Assembly: GCA_002197995.1 (NCBI GenBank)
Contig: NGZR01000005.1
Coordinates: 5,394,001-5,458,000 of the forward strand
Direction: 5' to 3'
Length of the DNA: 64,000 nucleotides
DNA from: Gaeumannomyces sp. JS-464
Taxonomy: Eukaryota > Ascomycota > Sordariomycetes > Magnaporthales > Magnaporthaceae
Part shown: positions 54,961 to 64,000 of the stretch, piece after piece
Position numbering within the stretch: position 1 is the first letter of the stretch
How the letters are laid out: each line of letters begins with the position of its first letter
Notes under the pieces: model-generated
The model's input: the letters and a program-made list of their open reading frames with translations, nothing else
What the model was told of the DNA's origin: nothing
Databases searched by the model: none
Position numbers and translations under genes: made by a program

Positions 54961-56274
54961 TCCTGGCCCTAATCGGGCCCTGTTAGGTGTTGCTAATTCC
55001 GCAACGGGGACGGCGTAAGTCGGGTGCGCTAACGCGCGGGGGGGCCCGGGTGGCAGCGACGGTTCCTCCGGGCCGTTGGGCCGACGAGGAGGGCGCGCGC
55101 CACCCTATTGGCCGAAGGGGGGCTGTTGGCAACGGCATGTTGCCGTCGCCAGCGCCGTTAGCGGGCGTGGTTATTGGTGTTGGGTCGCTAATTGGCGGGT
55201 GTTAAGGATTTGTATGCAATTTGGCAGTGTGCACTAACAGCGCAATGCCAAGAATTGGTAAATTCGAAGTCCCGATTAAAAAGCGTAAGCTTCGCAGCCA
55301 AGTGCAATTAATGCTATAAACTGAAAACTCTTTTATAAGGAGGGAAAAGGGAAGAAAGGCGCGGCGCGCCGAAAGCGCGATGCGGTAGAAAAAGCGACGC
55401 GGCGTTTTATCGCACGGGCTATTCCGCGGCGCGTGCTTACGTGGATGCCTGCGGCGTGCGGTGAACTGCCTTGGGCCGTCACACCTGATATATACAATTT
55501 TAAATAGTTTAAATGCATTTTTGGCGTTTTTGGGTTGTAATTCGTATCGATTAATTAAAGGTTGGGTGTGGGTGCGCGATTTGCTTATATGTGCCATTCG
55601 CTTGTAAACCACGTTATGTATATTAATTATTATTAATATTAGGTTATTAGCTATTATTCCCTTTGGCGGGGGAAAAGGGTGTTTATATAACAAATGCGCA
55701 TCGTAAAGCAACCAGCCTTAGCCTGTTACCCTAGTGTTACACATTATATAAAGCGGGGCCCATTTACTAATTGCAAATAAATGCACCGTTAGTTAAAAAT
55801 GGTGATTTATAAGCGAGGCGCAGCTATTAAGCACAGCCGGGGCTTAAGCCATCCCAATTAAGTTTAAGTGGGGGCGTAATAACGTAATTATTTAGCGAAG
55901 CGCGCTACGCCACCGGACCGAAAATCTAACCAAAATGCTAACAAAGGTTTTCCTATTTGGGACAGATTTGTACCTAAAAACGCTGTTAACCAGTCCCCGC
56001 ACGAAAATTTAACCGTTTTGCGTTGGTATTGGTCCGCCAGCCCGCCCCACGAAGTATCGTTTAAAGCGGGTCAGCGCTTGGGTTTGTTAGCAGGCCCTCC
56101 GCAGGAGCCGCCGGAGGCAAAAGGGGGTCCCAAGGGGTTTCACCCTGGAAATTGTGCTACTAAACGTTGCAAATTCGTATAAATATAATAAAATCGTATA
56201 AAATATAGCAAAAGTAGTAACTATCGCGAGATTTAGGCTTGGTGTTTAGGTGCATTGAATTAAAGGGGCAGGAA

Positions 56275-56306
56275 GATCACGTGACTTTAAGATCACGTGA
56301 CGTGAC
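56275..56306. promoter_or_regulatory. Twin GATCACGTGAC palindromes
   Basis: GATCACGTGAC occurs twice, 14-15 bp apart, with a further CGTGAC directly after the second. CACGTG is the E-box bound by bHLH and centromere-binding-factor-type proteins in fungi. It lies ~700 bp upstream of the HET-like gene. A regulatory role is inferred only. Confidence 0.4.
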
Positions 56307-56735
56307 CCCATTTTTAAACCACCCCCGTCCTTTAATTACCTGCCAATTTTTTTTCCCTGCGCCCTACCTACCTACGTTAACCCTCCCAATCGCAATTGGG
56401 TCGTAGTTAACAAAACAGCTACGTGGCCTTCACGACGGCCTTGGCCGTTGCGGGCGCGTTTCGCTGGCGCTTTACTGTTTTTTTTTTTGCTTTAAGAGGT
56501 ACGAGTAAACCCTAAAAAAACAGTGTAACTCTACTTTGGCCGTTGTGATTACGTTTAAATCCGGGTTTGTTACTATTCCTAAATTTAAAATTAGGGCAAT
56601 TTGGCGCGTGCCCCCGAAGGGCCGTGCACTGGCGCCAAATTAGCGGAGCGGCACCTGATTTTATAATATTGCAGCGGCTTTAGCCTTTAATGCCGCTTTC
56701 ATATTGCTGTGTTGCATTAGATGCAGGTCGGCTCC

Positions 56736-56767
56736 TTTTTTTTTTTTTTTTTTTGCGGTATAAAACC
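56736..56767 (+). promoter_or_regulatory. Poly-T tract and TATA-like box
   Basis: A run of 19 T (56736-56754) is followed by GCGGTATAAAAC. Poly(dA:dT) tracts exclude nucleosomes in fungal promoters. About 230 bp upstream of the ATG at 56995. Confidence 0.4.
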
Positions 56768-56994
56768 GGGTCTGGCCGCCATCCAAAAATGATCAGCTAA
56801 TTAGCAAAGAACAGCACCTATCATCCCTTTGACCTGCTTTACCCCTGCCCTACGCCATAACTAGCCTATTTATTTCTTCCCCAGTCGGAATAGCATTTGC
56901 TGTGGTTTACGCCGACTACTCGCGTGTGTTTGTGATAGAAGCCACACTTCTCCATCTACCTACCCTTACCTGGTGACCGCCACTGTCGAAAATC

Positions 56995-59305
56995 ATGACT
57001 GCCGAGCCCGCTTTTGTCTCTCAGCAACACGTCGCCAAGGCCAGGACCTGGCTTGGTGACTGCGACCAAGAGCACCAAGGCTGCCATCGCCCCTACGATG
57101 AGCTCGGTCTTTTACTCACGTCCCCAAGGTCCTCTTTCATGTCTCCGCAAGCTTCCTTGTTGACACACCCAACCCATCCATCCCTGCAGAATCTTGCCAC
57201 GCGGTTCTACAACGCCGACATGGCTCCGAAGCTGCCCTTCAGGTTATTAGACCTCGAGCTCGGCTGCGTCAGGGAGGCGAACCTCGACCATAGATACATT
57301 GCCTTGAGCCATGTTTCTTCTGTCACTCTATCTTACCGTCTTGATAAGGCCAAGCTCGGGAATGTCTCTGCTGAAGGGTGTTTGAAAACGATTCGTGCAC
57401 ATCTCCCCAGAACCGTTGCAATGGCCATCGACTTCGTCAAGGTTCTGGGAGAGAGATTCATCTGGGTTGATTCCCTGTGCATCGCCCACGATTCCAGAAG
57501 CGAGACGAGGCTCTGCGAGAGGATGATGACGTCCGTGTACCGGGGGGCGTACTTCACTCTGATCACCGCAGCCGGAGACGCAGATGGTGGTTTAGCTGGG
57601 CCGGGCTCTGGAGGACAAGGACAAGGTGGCGCCCAGCCTCCTGCTGCCACTGACCTCAACCGGATTCTATCCCACTCGACCTTTAGCCAAAGCGGATGGA
57701 CCCTCGGAGAACTCGTCCTCTCCCGAAGGATTATCGTTCTCGTCGGCGGCCTTCACATATCGTTCTCCTGCCAGACCTCGCAGCAGAGCGACGAGACATC
57801 CGAGGTCTCGCCACCCTTCAGGCTGCGCTCGAGAAGGGGGACGGATCTATCGGTCCCAGCTCCGCTTTCCGGATTCCTGCCCTTCATCTCGTCCTACATG
57901 GACCTGACGGAAGAGTACTCGTGGCGTGAGAAGCGCGACGTCGACGATGCCGATGCCCTCCGTGCCTTTGGCGGTCTCAACCACGCCCTGACCGCAGGCC
58001 TGACGGGCCAGCAGATTCAGGGCATCTCCGACTACCTCGTGGACGCGTTTCTCCTCTTCGTTCCCACGGGGAACCTCCGGCGCCGGCCGGGGTTCGCGGG
58101 CTACTCGTGGGCTGGCTGGGAGGGGGAGTTCCGATGGCCGCGCGAGACCTTTGTGGACGCGGGCGCCAAGGTTAAACACGATGACGCGTGGCGGGTCGCC
58201 TGGTGGATGGAGCACTCGACGTTCGTTGGGTGGCGGTCAACTCGGAGCAGGGAGGAGTGGCAAGGTAATGACGGTAGCAGCGATGGAGACATACCCTTAC
58301 CAAGTACATCAAGGAGCGGCCGGGCGTGTTCCCGAAGCAAATTGTCGAGGCCGTCTGCAGCAGCACAGACCTTGATGCGGAAACGCTCAAGGCTGTTAGT
58401 GCCGTCGGCTCCAGCTCCCGGAGAAAAGCGGGGATGTGGAATCGGCTGAGCGGGCCGCTTGATACCCTGTTTGGCCAGCAGGAAAACGAGGACAACGCTG
58501 CTGCTGTCACGCAGGCTGCCGAGAGCAAGTACGGGGCTGATACGCTGCACAAGTTCTCGATGTACGAGTTCAACGCGGTCAACAGCAAGAGCGAGTTCTG
58601 CAGACTTGCCTCCCAGGTTCTGCCGCACTCTGAGCGGGCGCTGACGAGCTGGGTGGCGGGGCGAAGAGCTGGTGAGTATTATTCTCCCCTTTTTTCATGA
58701 CCTTGGAATCCCCAAAAGTGCGAAAGCTGACAGAACATTGCGCGCGTGCGTTACAGGGCATAGACGGAGGCAAAAGTCGGATTCGCAAAGGGAATCGGGG
58801 GTGCGGATAGCGGGCCAGACGAGGGCGGCTATGCAGATGATGAAAGGGGTCTTTCCTATGCCTTGATCAGGGCCCAGACCATCCGTCTCAGTCTGACCCT
58901 CGGCGGACCCCTCCGCCGTAGCGGGAAAGATGACCAGCAGGACTCAACAGCCAGACCGCCACTGTTCCTACTGCCTACCCGCTGTACTCCAGGTCCGGCA
59001 AGCTGGTCGGCTCGCTTTATCCGGACAACATCTCCTACGCGGTAGGGGCAGCATCGAAGCCCGCGATCGACCTGGTCGTCATGTCCCTGTCCCAGGCGCC
59101 CACCGCCGGGTCGGTGTTTTACGAGGACCCGGCGCTGCTATCCACTGCCAGTCAGACCAGAAACCTCCTCTGGGTGCTCCACGTTGAGTATGGGGTTGGT
59201 GAAATCGCGGAGAGGCGCGGGATCGGGCAGATCCTTACGTCTGCGCTTGGGGATGCCGTGGATGGGGGTCCGGTGGTCGGTTGGGTAAAGCTGGGTTTTG
59301 CTTGA
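56995..59305 (+). pseudogene. HET-like gene with several frameshifts
   Basis: ATG at 56995 opens 484 codons. WLGDCDQEHQGCH (residues 19-31) is the Cys/His stretch often found before the HET domain. YIALSHVSS (101-109) replaces the usual ALSHVWG, with the Trp missing; ERFIWVDSLCIAHDS (153-167) and GAYFTLITAAGDADGGLAG follow. One base is lost near 58288, after which the +3 frame continues TLTKYIKERPGVFPKQIVEA up to a GTGAGT donor at 58671. The intron probably ends near 58756. After a further shift near 58930 the C-terminal part reads PLYSRSGKLVGSLYPDNISY and TRNLLWVLHVEYGVGEIAER, ending at 59305. The tail resembles C-termini of large fungal HET-like proteins. With two or more shifts and the altered core it is probably dead or dying. 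Confidence 0.65.
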
Positions 59306-59991
59306 CGACGTCAGTCGTTTCCCTCCGAGGTGCGAGACACAACTTTGCGCAGAGCAGTACCAAGAGCTCCAGAAAACAACAGAGAGCTATATACTCAATC
59401 TTCGGATGCGGAGCTTCGTGCGACGCCGTGAAGCCCTTCTCGTGGATCGTAATTTGAGGTGGTATGACCACTCTTGGGAGTACGGGCTTCGCACGTTCAT
59501 GGAGCGTCGTCGTTTGCCCTGCCCCACCAGCGCGTCTCGGTCCGCCAAAAACGAGTCGTCAAGAGTGCTTCTTCGGATAACTTTACCAGGCCGGCATACG
59601 AAATCAGTAGTAAAATGGCAGTAAAAATAAAACGGCGTTAAAACTTGTCAGAATTTTAAAAATCGAGTCGTAAAAAGCATATAAAAAGCACGTTTAATAA
59701 TGAAATCATGCTGGATTAAATACGGATTTAACTTATAACATGATTTGAAATTATACCTAGCGTGCGTTACGGCAGTTTCATTTTGATACCAGGGACAACT
59801 TCTTATATTACGAATGAACGAGCTTACAAAAAATAAAAAAGGAAGCAAGTAACACAAAAAACGTCAACGAACCAGCAAAATCAAAAGGATAAAGAAGCAG
59901 AGAAAATAAAAATAAAAAAAGAAAGCTAAAACTGCCAAGTGCGTGCACACGATCCGGATTCCAAACCCCGTTAGGCTGGCCATCCAAAATC
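59306..59991. other. AT-rich intergenic
   Basis: A plus frame to 59624 has a helical coding-like piece (EQYQELQKTTESYILNLRMR) but no start or motif. From 59600 on it is AT-rich. It probably contains the terminators of the convergent genes on either side, but no clear signal is visible. Confidence 0.35.
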
Positions 59992-62290
59992 TTACTTAGG
60001 GATGCCGCCCTTACGGCTCTTCCTGTCCTTGGCGGGGCCGGGCGGGTTCTTGCGCTGCTGCTGGCCGTTAAAGTCGAGGGTTAGGAGCAGGTCGCCCTCG
60101 CCATTAAAGACGGGGTTCTTGAGGAAGAGGTGGCCGCCCCCCGGAAGGACAAAGACCTGGGGGCCCGAAAGCCTGTCGTTGATCTGCTCGACGGCGGCGG
60201 TTAGGCGCCGCTCGTCCTTAAGCGACTTGGCGATGGCTTTGGCGATGCCGTCGACAAAGTTCTGCCCGAGCCAGGTCCCCTTACGGTCCAGCACATTCAC
60301 CGTGACGTCGAGGTCCCTGGGAATCTCCATCCCGAGGCGCCCCTCGAGGACGTCACGGAGGGTAAGCTTTGTGATACAGGTGCGCTGGACCGTAGCCCTG
60401 TTAAAATGGATAGATATTTATGCATTAGCGAACGCTTTGGAAAGGAGAAAAAAGAAAAGGGAAGAACGTACGAGCTTTTATCGGTCCATATCCACCGGTG
60501 GGACGCGTTAAGGTAGTGGTTCATAGTGTGGGCTAGAACCACGTTGTTGGACCCCCGCGGCACGTATAGAATGTTGGTCATTGTCACATTGTGGGTTGCA
60601 GTAAACCTGCCGGCCCCATTGACCTGCTTGCTGGTCGTTTTATTGCTGGAAGTGCTCCAAGTCCAGCCAACGCCGGGCCCGTAAAGAATCCTCAGGCCGG
60701 CCAACAGAATCGGCGTTGCTGGTTTCCATTGGAAAAAGGACTCGTTGTGGCTGGCCGAGCCCCATCTAAAGATGAAGCTCCACCTTGTGCCGCCCTCGTG
60801 GGTTACCACGGGGGCCAGCGACTCAAGGTGAGTGGCCCGGTTGAAGGCGACGAGCTTGGGCACGATGAACTCGTTCAGGAAACGTTTGTTCGAAATGGCC
60901 ATGGAGCCAAGCGTGCCATCAGCGCCGCTAAGGTCCGGGTGGCACCAGTTGCCGGTCCAAGGCAGAGCAGGATTGGAGGGAAAAGCTTGGAGATCGGTTT
61001 TATAAAGCATTTGGAACATGTTGCTCTCCCCGTGCTTATCCGTCGATGTGGTCGGGTTGGGCGTGGCGGAGGTGAGGAAAGGATAGTTTTGCAGCTTTAG
61101 CGACGTCGGCGGGAAAGTGCCCAGGTGCTTTTCGGAGGCGGACTTGGTTACCATGGCGTAACCGAGGACGTGGTGGTCGCTATCCCGGGCGTAGTGCCTC
61201 CAGGCCGTTTGCAGCTTTCCGAAACTTTCCTGGAACTCCTCGGGAATGTTGGGGACAATAGTGTGCGTCTTGTCGGAGCTGACCAAGGCATTATCCAGGT
61301 CGAAAAATATTTTGCTGATCTTGTAGTGGTCGTCGGGGGCGCTGGCCGGAATTTCGAGGTTTTCTTTGACCTCGTCCCACTCCTCTGATCCCGGAACAAG
61401 GAAGGACCGGGTGACAGGGGCAGCCCATCCCCAGCGCCAGCCGGCAGTGTCGAACTGGCTCGATTTCCTGTTTGCATGGGGCGATAGCCCAATCAGCACG
61501 AGGTCTCTCCCAGGCAAGCAGGCGCGCCGACACTTACCCGTGACGGAGCTCCTCAAGGTGCAGGTATGCGGGCCAGGGACGCTCGCCCCGCCCGAGAAGC
61601 GGGTGAGAAAGAAACCACGCTGGCCACCGGGAAGGGGAGGCTGTTGCGACTCGACATCGATCACGAACATGGACGGATCGAGCGCGGCCGATATCTCGTA
61701 GCCGGCATCGCTATCCGAGAGCTTCAGGTCCCAGCGGGTAGAGTCAAACCCGTAGGCGACCGCAAGGCCCTTGTTCATGAGCCACTGCGACCAGGTCGTG
61801 ATCTAGAGTTTGTGGTCGCCAGTCCGGTTACCATGCTGTTGTTTTACGGAGCTCTTTGGGAAGGGGACGAGAAAGAAGGAGGAGGGGTGGGCATAGCTAC
61901 CATGTCGAACCTCCCGCCGTTCTTGGAAGCCATGGACGTCGAGTAGCGGTCGTCGTTGCCGCCGATCTTGGAGGCGGGGCGGGCCATGGGGATGGGTTCA
62001 AAAATGGCCGCGGCAAACGCCTCGCGATCGTCGCCCTCTTGCTCCTCGTCGTCGAAGACAGGCACCGGGTCAAAGATACGGCCAACGCCGCTGCCGGAGT
62101 CCTTGCCGCCGCCAGGCCGGCGAGGAATCAAAGCTTTATCCCCGAGGTGCTTAAGGATGTACTGCTTAGCTTCAGGGGCTGCTTTAACGAGGTCGGCGGC
62201 AATGTCCTGGTCATAAAGGGAGGCCTCGCTGAGGTATTTGGCAAGCTGGGTGGAGTCAAGGTTCAGGGACAAGGAAACCTTGCTGGACAT
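59992..62290 (-). CDS. Intact three-exon gene of unknown function, 708 aa
   Basis: Exons are 62290-61901, 61802-60472 and 60397-59992. Introns are 61803-61900 (GTAGCT..CTCTAG) and 60398-60471 (GTACGT..TAACAG); both keep the frame, and the total is 709 codons including stop. Start: ATG at 62290 (MSSKVSLSLNLDSTQLAKYL). Exon 1 carries a helical N-terminus (ATAADL-like repeats of Leu/Ala) and a Gly/acidic linker. Exon 2 begins ITTWSQWLMNKGLAVAYGFD, followed by RWDLKLSDSDAGYEISAALD and a Trp/Phe-rich region (WSFIFRWGSASHNESFFQWK, GVGWTWSTSSNKTTS), suggestive of a beta-rich fold. Exon 3 has VNVLDRKGTWLGQNFVDGIA and a basic C-terminus (RKNPPGPAKDRKSRKGG). No signal peptide or membrane segment. I recall similar fungal hypothetical proteins but know no function. 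It is divergent from the gene at 63692. Confidence 0.75.
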
Positions 62291-63691
62291 GTTGCCATCC
62301 TTTTCCACTTGGGCGCGGAGCCCACGGCGGTGAAAAGATCATAGGACATGGCGAATGGTTGAAAGGGGTGGTGGTTTGGGGATCCGGTGTGAAATAACTG
62401 AGATTTGGGTGTGGCAGGGTTTGAATGCTGAACTTGGTAGGTGAAGAGGCTGTCGTCGAGGTTGTTATCTCGAGGGAATTCGATTCGGATGCTGTCGAGG
62501 GTTTATATGCTCAGCTGTCAGTCTCATAGCTGGCGACGTGGATGCGGCACCGGCGGTGTCTTCGTCCTGCCAAAAGCTTTTTCGGCAAAGGATTTTGCTG
62601 TAACCTTACAATTACGACGGACCCTAAATCAAAATCTTCAGCTATCTTTAGTCTTCGTCACGGCTAATGCTATATGTCGTCAGCAAACCTCAGCCTTATC
62701 AACCCCGAAACTTGGCAAAGGTTCCAATGGCAACGGGAACGTCAACTTTCGTCAGACCTTAATTGCTTGGCTCCCGCTACCACCGAAAAGGGGAATCGAA
62801 TGCGGGGTTTCAGCTGTCAGCAAGTCCCCGCTCCCCCCCTCCCCTCCACATGCCGAGGAGGCGGTCCTTAATTTTCGTTATAACTGATTGCTGTATGTCG
62901 TCAGCACACTTCAGCCCTACAAACGCCAAAACCTAATAAGGGCTTAGACGGTATGTAACGGGGACCCTGATTTCCGTCAGACCTTAATTGCTTGGCTCCC
63001 GCTACCGCCGAAAGGGGGAATCGAATGCGGGGTTTCAGCTGTTAACAATTCCCCCACCATGCTGAGGATTTTAATTTTCCAACGCGAAACAGGTTTATAT
63101 CAACGCCAGCCCACGTAGTCAAACTTTCAGCTGGTAGCAAAACCCCCACCATGCCGATGACCTTGCTTTTCCAGCGCGAAACAGGTTTTCATCAACGCCA
63201 GCTCACGTAATAAAGCTGCATATAAGCAGCCGCAACTCTTGGCTTCAGCTGTCTTGAAAGACCTTGAGGTTGCATGTGATTCCGCAATTTGCGACTTTGG
63301 CTTCTGGACGATGGCTTTATGGGGACAGCTTTGCGAGGCGCAGGTGAATGTGGGCACGGCGAGCCCGAGTCCGCCTTGGAGCCCTACAGTGCTGTGCCGG
63401 CCCGTGGTCTTCCTAAACATCGCCTAGCGGCTCCGCCGTCATTAATATTGAGAGTCAGGCTGGGATCCTCGCAAGCGAGGGTGAAGGGCTTCCAAAAGAC
63501 ATAAATTCTTCAAAGATCCTGCCTTGTGCCCGAGATACAGTCCTGTTCCTAACTCAGATCATCACCACAACGGCCTCGTCGTCACCAAACAACCTCTTAG
63601 TCCATCTGCCCTGCCATCCTTTTTCGCACCTTTTGGTGATTTCAGCTGTCTTCATCTTTCCCTTGCAGCCCTGTCTCCGCGCACTGCAATC
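62291..63691. promoter_or_regulatory. Shared intergenic region of the divergent pair
   Basis: 1.4 kb between two divergent start codons. The left end serves the minus-strand gene; the last ~180 bp before 63692, pyrimidine-rich with TTTTGGTGATTTCAGCTGTCTTC, serves the plus-strand gene. The middle carries direct repeats (listed separately). No third gene is convincing. Confidence 0.45.
62640..63215 (+). repeat. Imperfect direct repeats in the divergent promoter region
   Basis: A ~68-bp block containing GTCAGACCTTAATTGCTTGG and GGGGAATCGAATGCGGGGTT occurs at about 62751-62820 and again at 62975-63042 with two or three differences. Upstream of each is a related TATGTCGTCAGCA piece (62672 and 62895). 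A second unit, GCGAAACAGGTTT..ATCAACGCCAGC, occurs at about 63084 and 63176. CAGCTG accompanies several units. The arrangement is a degenerate tandem array of ~90 and ~225 bp. Confidence 0.75.
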
Positions 63692-64000
63692 ATGGCTTCT
63701 GTCAAGACGGACTCCGAGCTGATGGACCAGCTCGTGGCTGCTATCCCAGTCCCGCACTCCAGCACCTTCATCACCGTCCTTGACGAGAACGGCGGGCCCA
63801 TCCTGCTGAGCCTTGGCAACAATGGCGTCCTTTACGCGCTTAAGGAGAGCAGCGCCGGCGCCCGCGTCTTGATCGACCTCAATGACTCCTTTGGCATCTC
63901 TGACAGGGAGGTCGTGACCTTCGAGGCCGTGCAGAGCGCAATCGACAAGCAGATCTACTACTCCTTCGCTCACAAGGCCGCCAAGGTCGGCGATGAGCCT
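63692..64000 (+). CDS. 5' end of an unidentified gene, cut by the window edge
   Basis: ATG at 63692 opens a frame that runs off the window after 103 codons without a stop or intron. It starts MASVKTDSELMDQLVAAIPV, followed by STFITVLDENGGPILLSLGN and NNGVLYALKESSAGARVLID, a pattern of short beta strands with turns that could be the first blades of a beta-propeller-like domain; this is an inference from pattern only. Codon use is GC-rich at third positions and the frame is clean. It diverges from the intact gene at 59992-62290. Confidence 0.7.
   Translation, partial: MASVKTDSELMDQLVAAIPVPHSSTFITVLDENGGPILLSLGNNGVLYALKESSAGARVLIDLNDSFGISDREVVTFEAVQSAIDKQIYYSFAHKAAKVGDEP

Larger units (their letters stand above)
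49108..55267 (-). mobile_element. LINE copy D, full length, 6.1 kb
   Basis: Minus-strand orientation, with the 3' end at 49124 and a GA-rich tail (49108-49123, GAGAGAAAGAGAG). The 5' end is at 55267 (AATTCGA, as in copies B and C). All segments of copy B are present in order. Transitions and small indels interrupt both ORFs. No target duplication recognised. Confidence 0.87.
55268..56994. other. AT-rich spacer and promoter region of the HET-like gene
   Basis: No gene recognised up to ~56200. From 56240 on there are several promoter-like features listed separately. The minus-strand frame at 55202-55711 runs into the LINE end and has no motif. Confidence 0.4.

Noticed and set aside
55202..55711. 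169-codon minus-strand frame
   Set aside because: Starts in AT-rich DNA and ends inside the LINE 5' end; Ile/Leu/Lys-rich translation of AT-rich sequence.
63554..63973. 139-codon minus-strand frame at the right edge
   Set aside because: It is the antisense of the clean plus-strand gene starting at 63692.
1..64000. CRISPR array, tRNA or rRNA genes
   Set aside because: No regularly spaced direct repeats of CRISPR type and no rRNA-like sequence seen; the genome is fungal. tRNA genes were only looked for by eye.
59992..64000. Secondary-metabolite or insecticidal-complex cluster
   Set aside because: Neither unknown gene shows any diagnostic domain of such systems; the idea rests on gene-pair layout alone.

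Overview
This is accessory, repeat-rich DNA of a filamentous ascomycete, most likely a sordariomycete. The evidence is the short GT..AG introns (52-98 bp), fungal HET-domain genes, a Tad1-like LINE, fungal MULE, pogo/Fot1-like and LTR elements, and extensive transition-type decay that looks like repeat-induced point mutation (RIP). I saw no rRNA, tRNA or CRISPR array.

Region 1 (1-24.2 kb) is gene-bearing, but most genes are broken. In order it holds: a Pif1-like helicase relic with a duplicated tail; an intact 764-aa HET-domain gene (2827-5121); a RecQ-type helicase relic; two unidentified minus-strand relics; a 25-bp poly-G run; a 481-bp TIR element (8252-8732); a minus-strand membrane-protein relic; a HET fragment; a small intact two-exon gene (13695-14241); a coiled-coil gene facing a SEN1-like helicase relic; an F-box-like 5' exon; a second HET gene, frameshifted and cut by an inverted HET fragment; a frameshifted acidic coiled-coil gene; and a kinesin gene (22102-24181) with an apparently complete motor but three lesions.

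Region 2 (24.7-55.3 kb) is a transposon pile. A 2.8-kb MULE (24679-27469) abuts LINE copy A, which abuts full-length LINE copy B in the same orientation. Copy B faces, head to head across 1.3 kb of AT-rich DNA, an internally deleted LINE copy C. Copy C carries a long-armed foldback element, which in turn carries a pogo-like transposon. After copy C come a coding relic, a solo LTR with a perfect 5-bp target duplication, a second foldback element of the same family, and full-length LINE copy D.

Region 3 (55.3-64 kb) returns to genes: a decaying 2.3-kb HET-like gene (56995-59305), an intact three-exon gene of unknown function (708 aa, minus strand, 59992-62290), and, diverging from it across 1.4 kb of repeat-bearing DNA, the 5' end of another unidentified gene (63692 onward).

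The HET genes are of the type that controls non-self recognition and cell death in fungi. HET sequence occurs five times in the window, and only one copy has a clean full-length frame. I see no operon-like or pathway cluster. The best candidates for undescribed biology are the divergent unknown gene pair at the right end and the foldback-element family.
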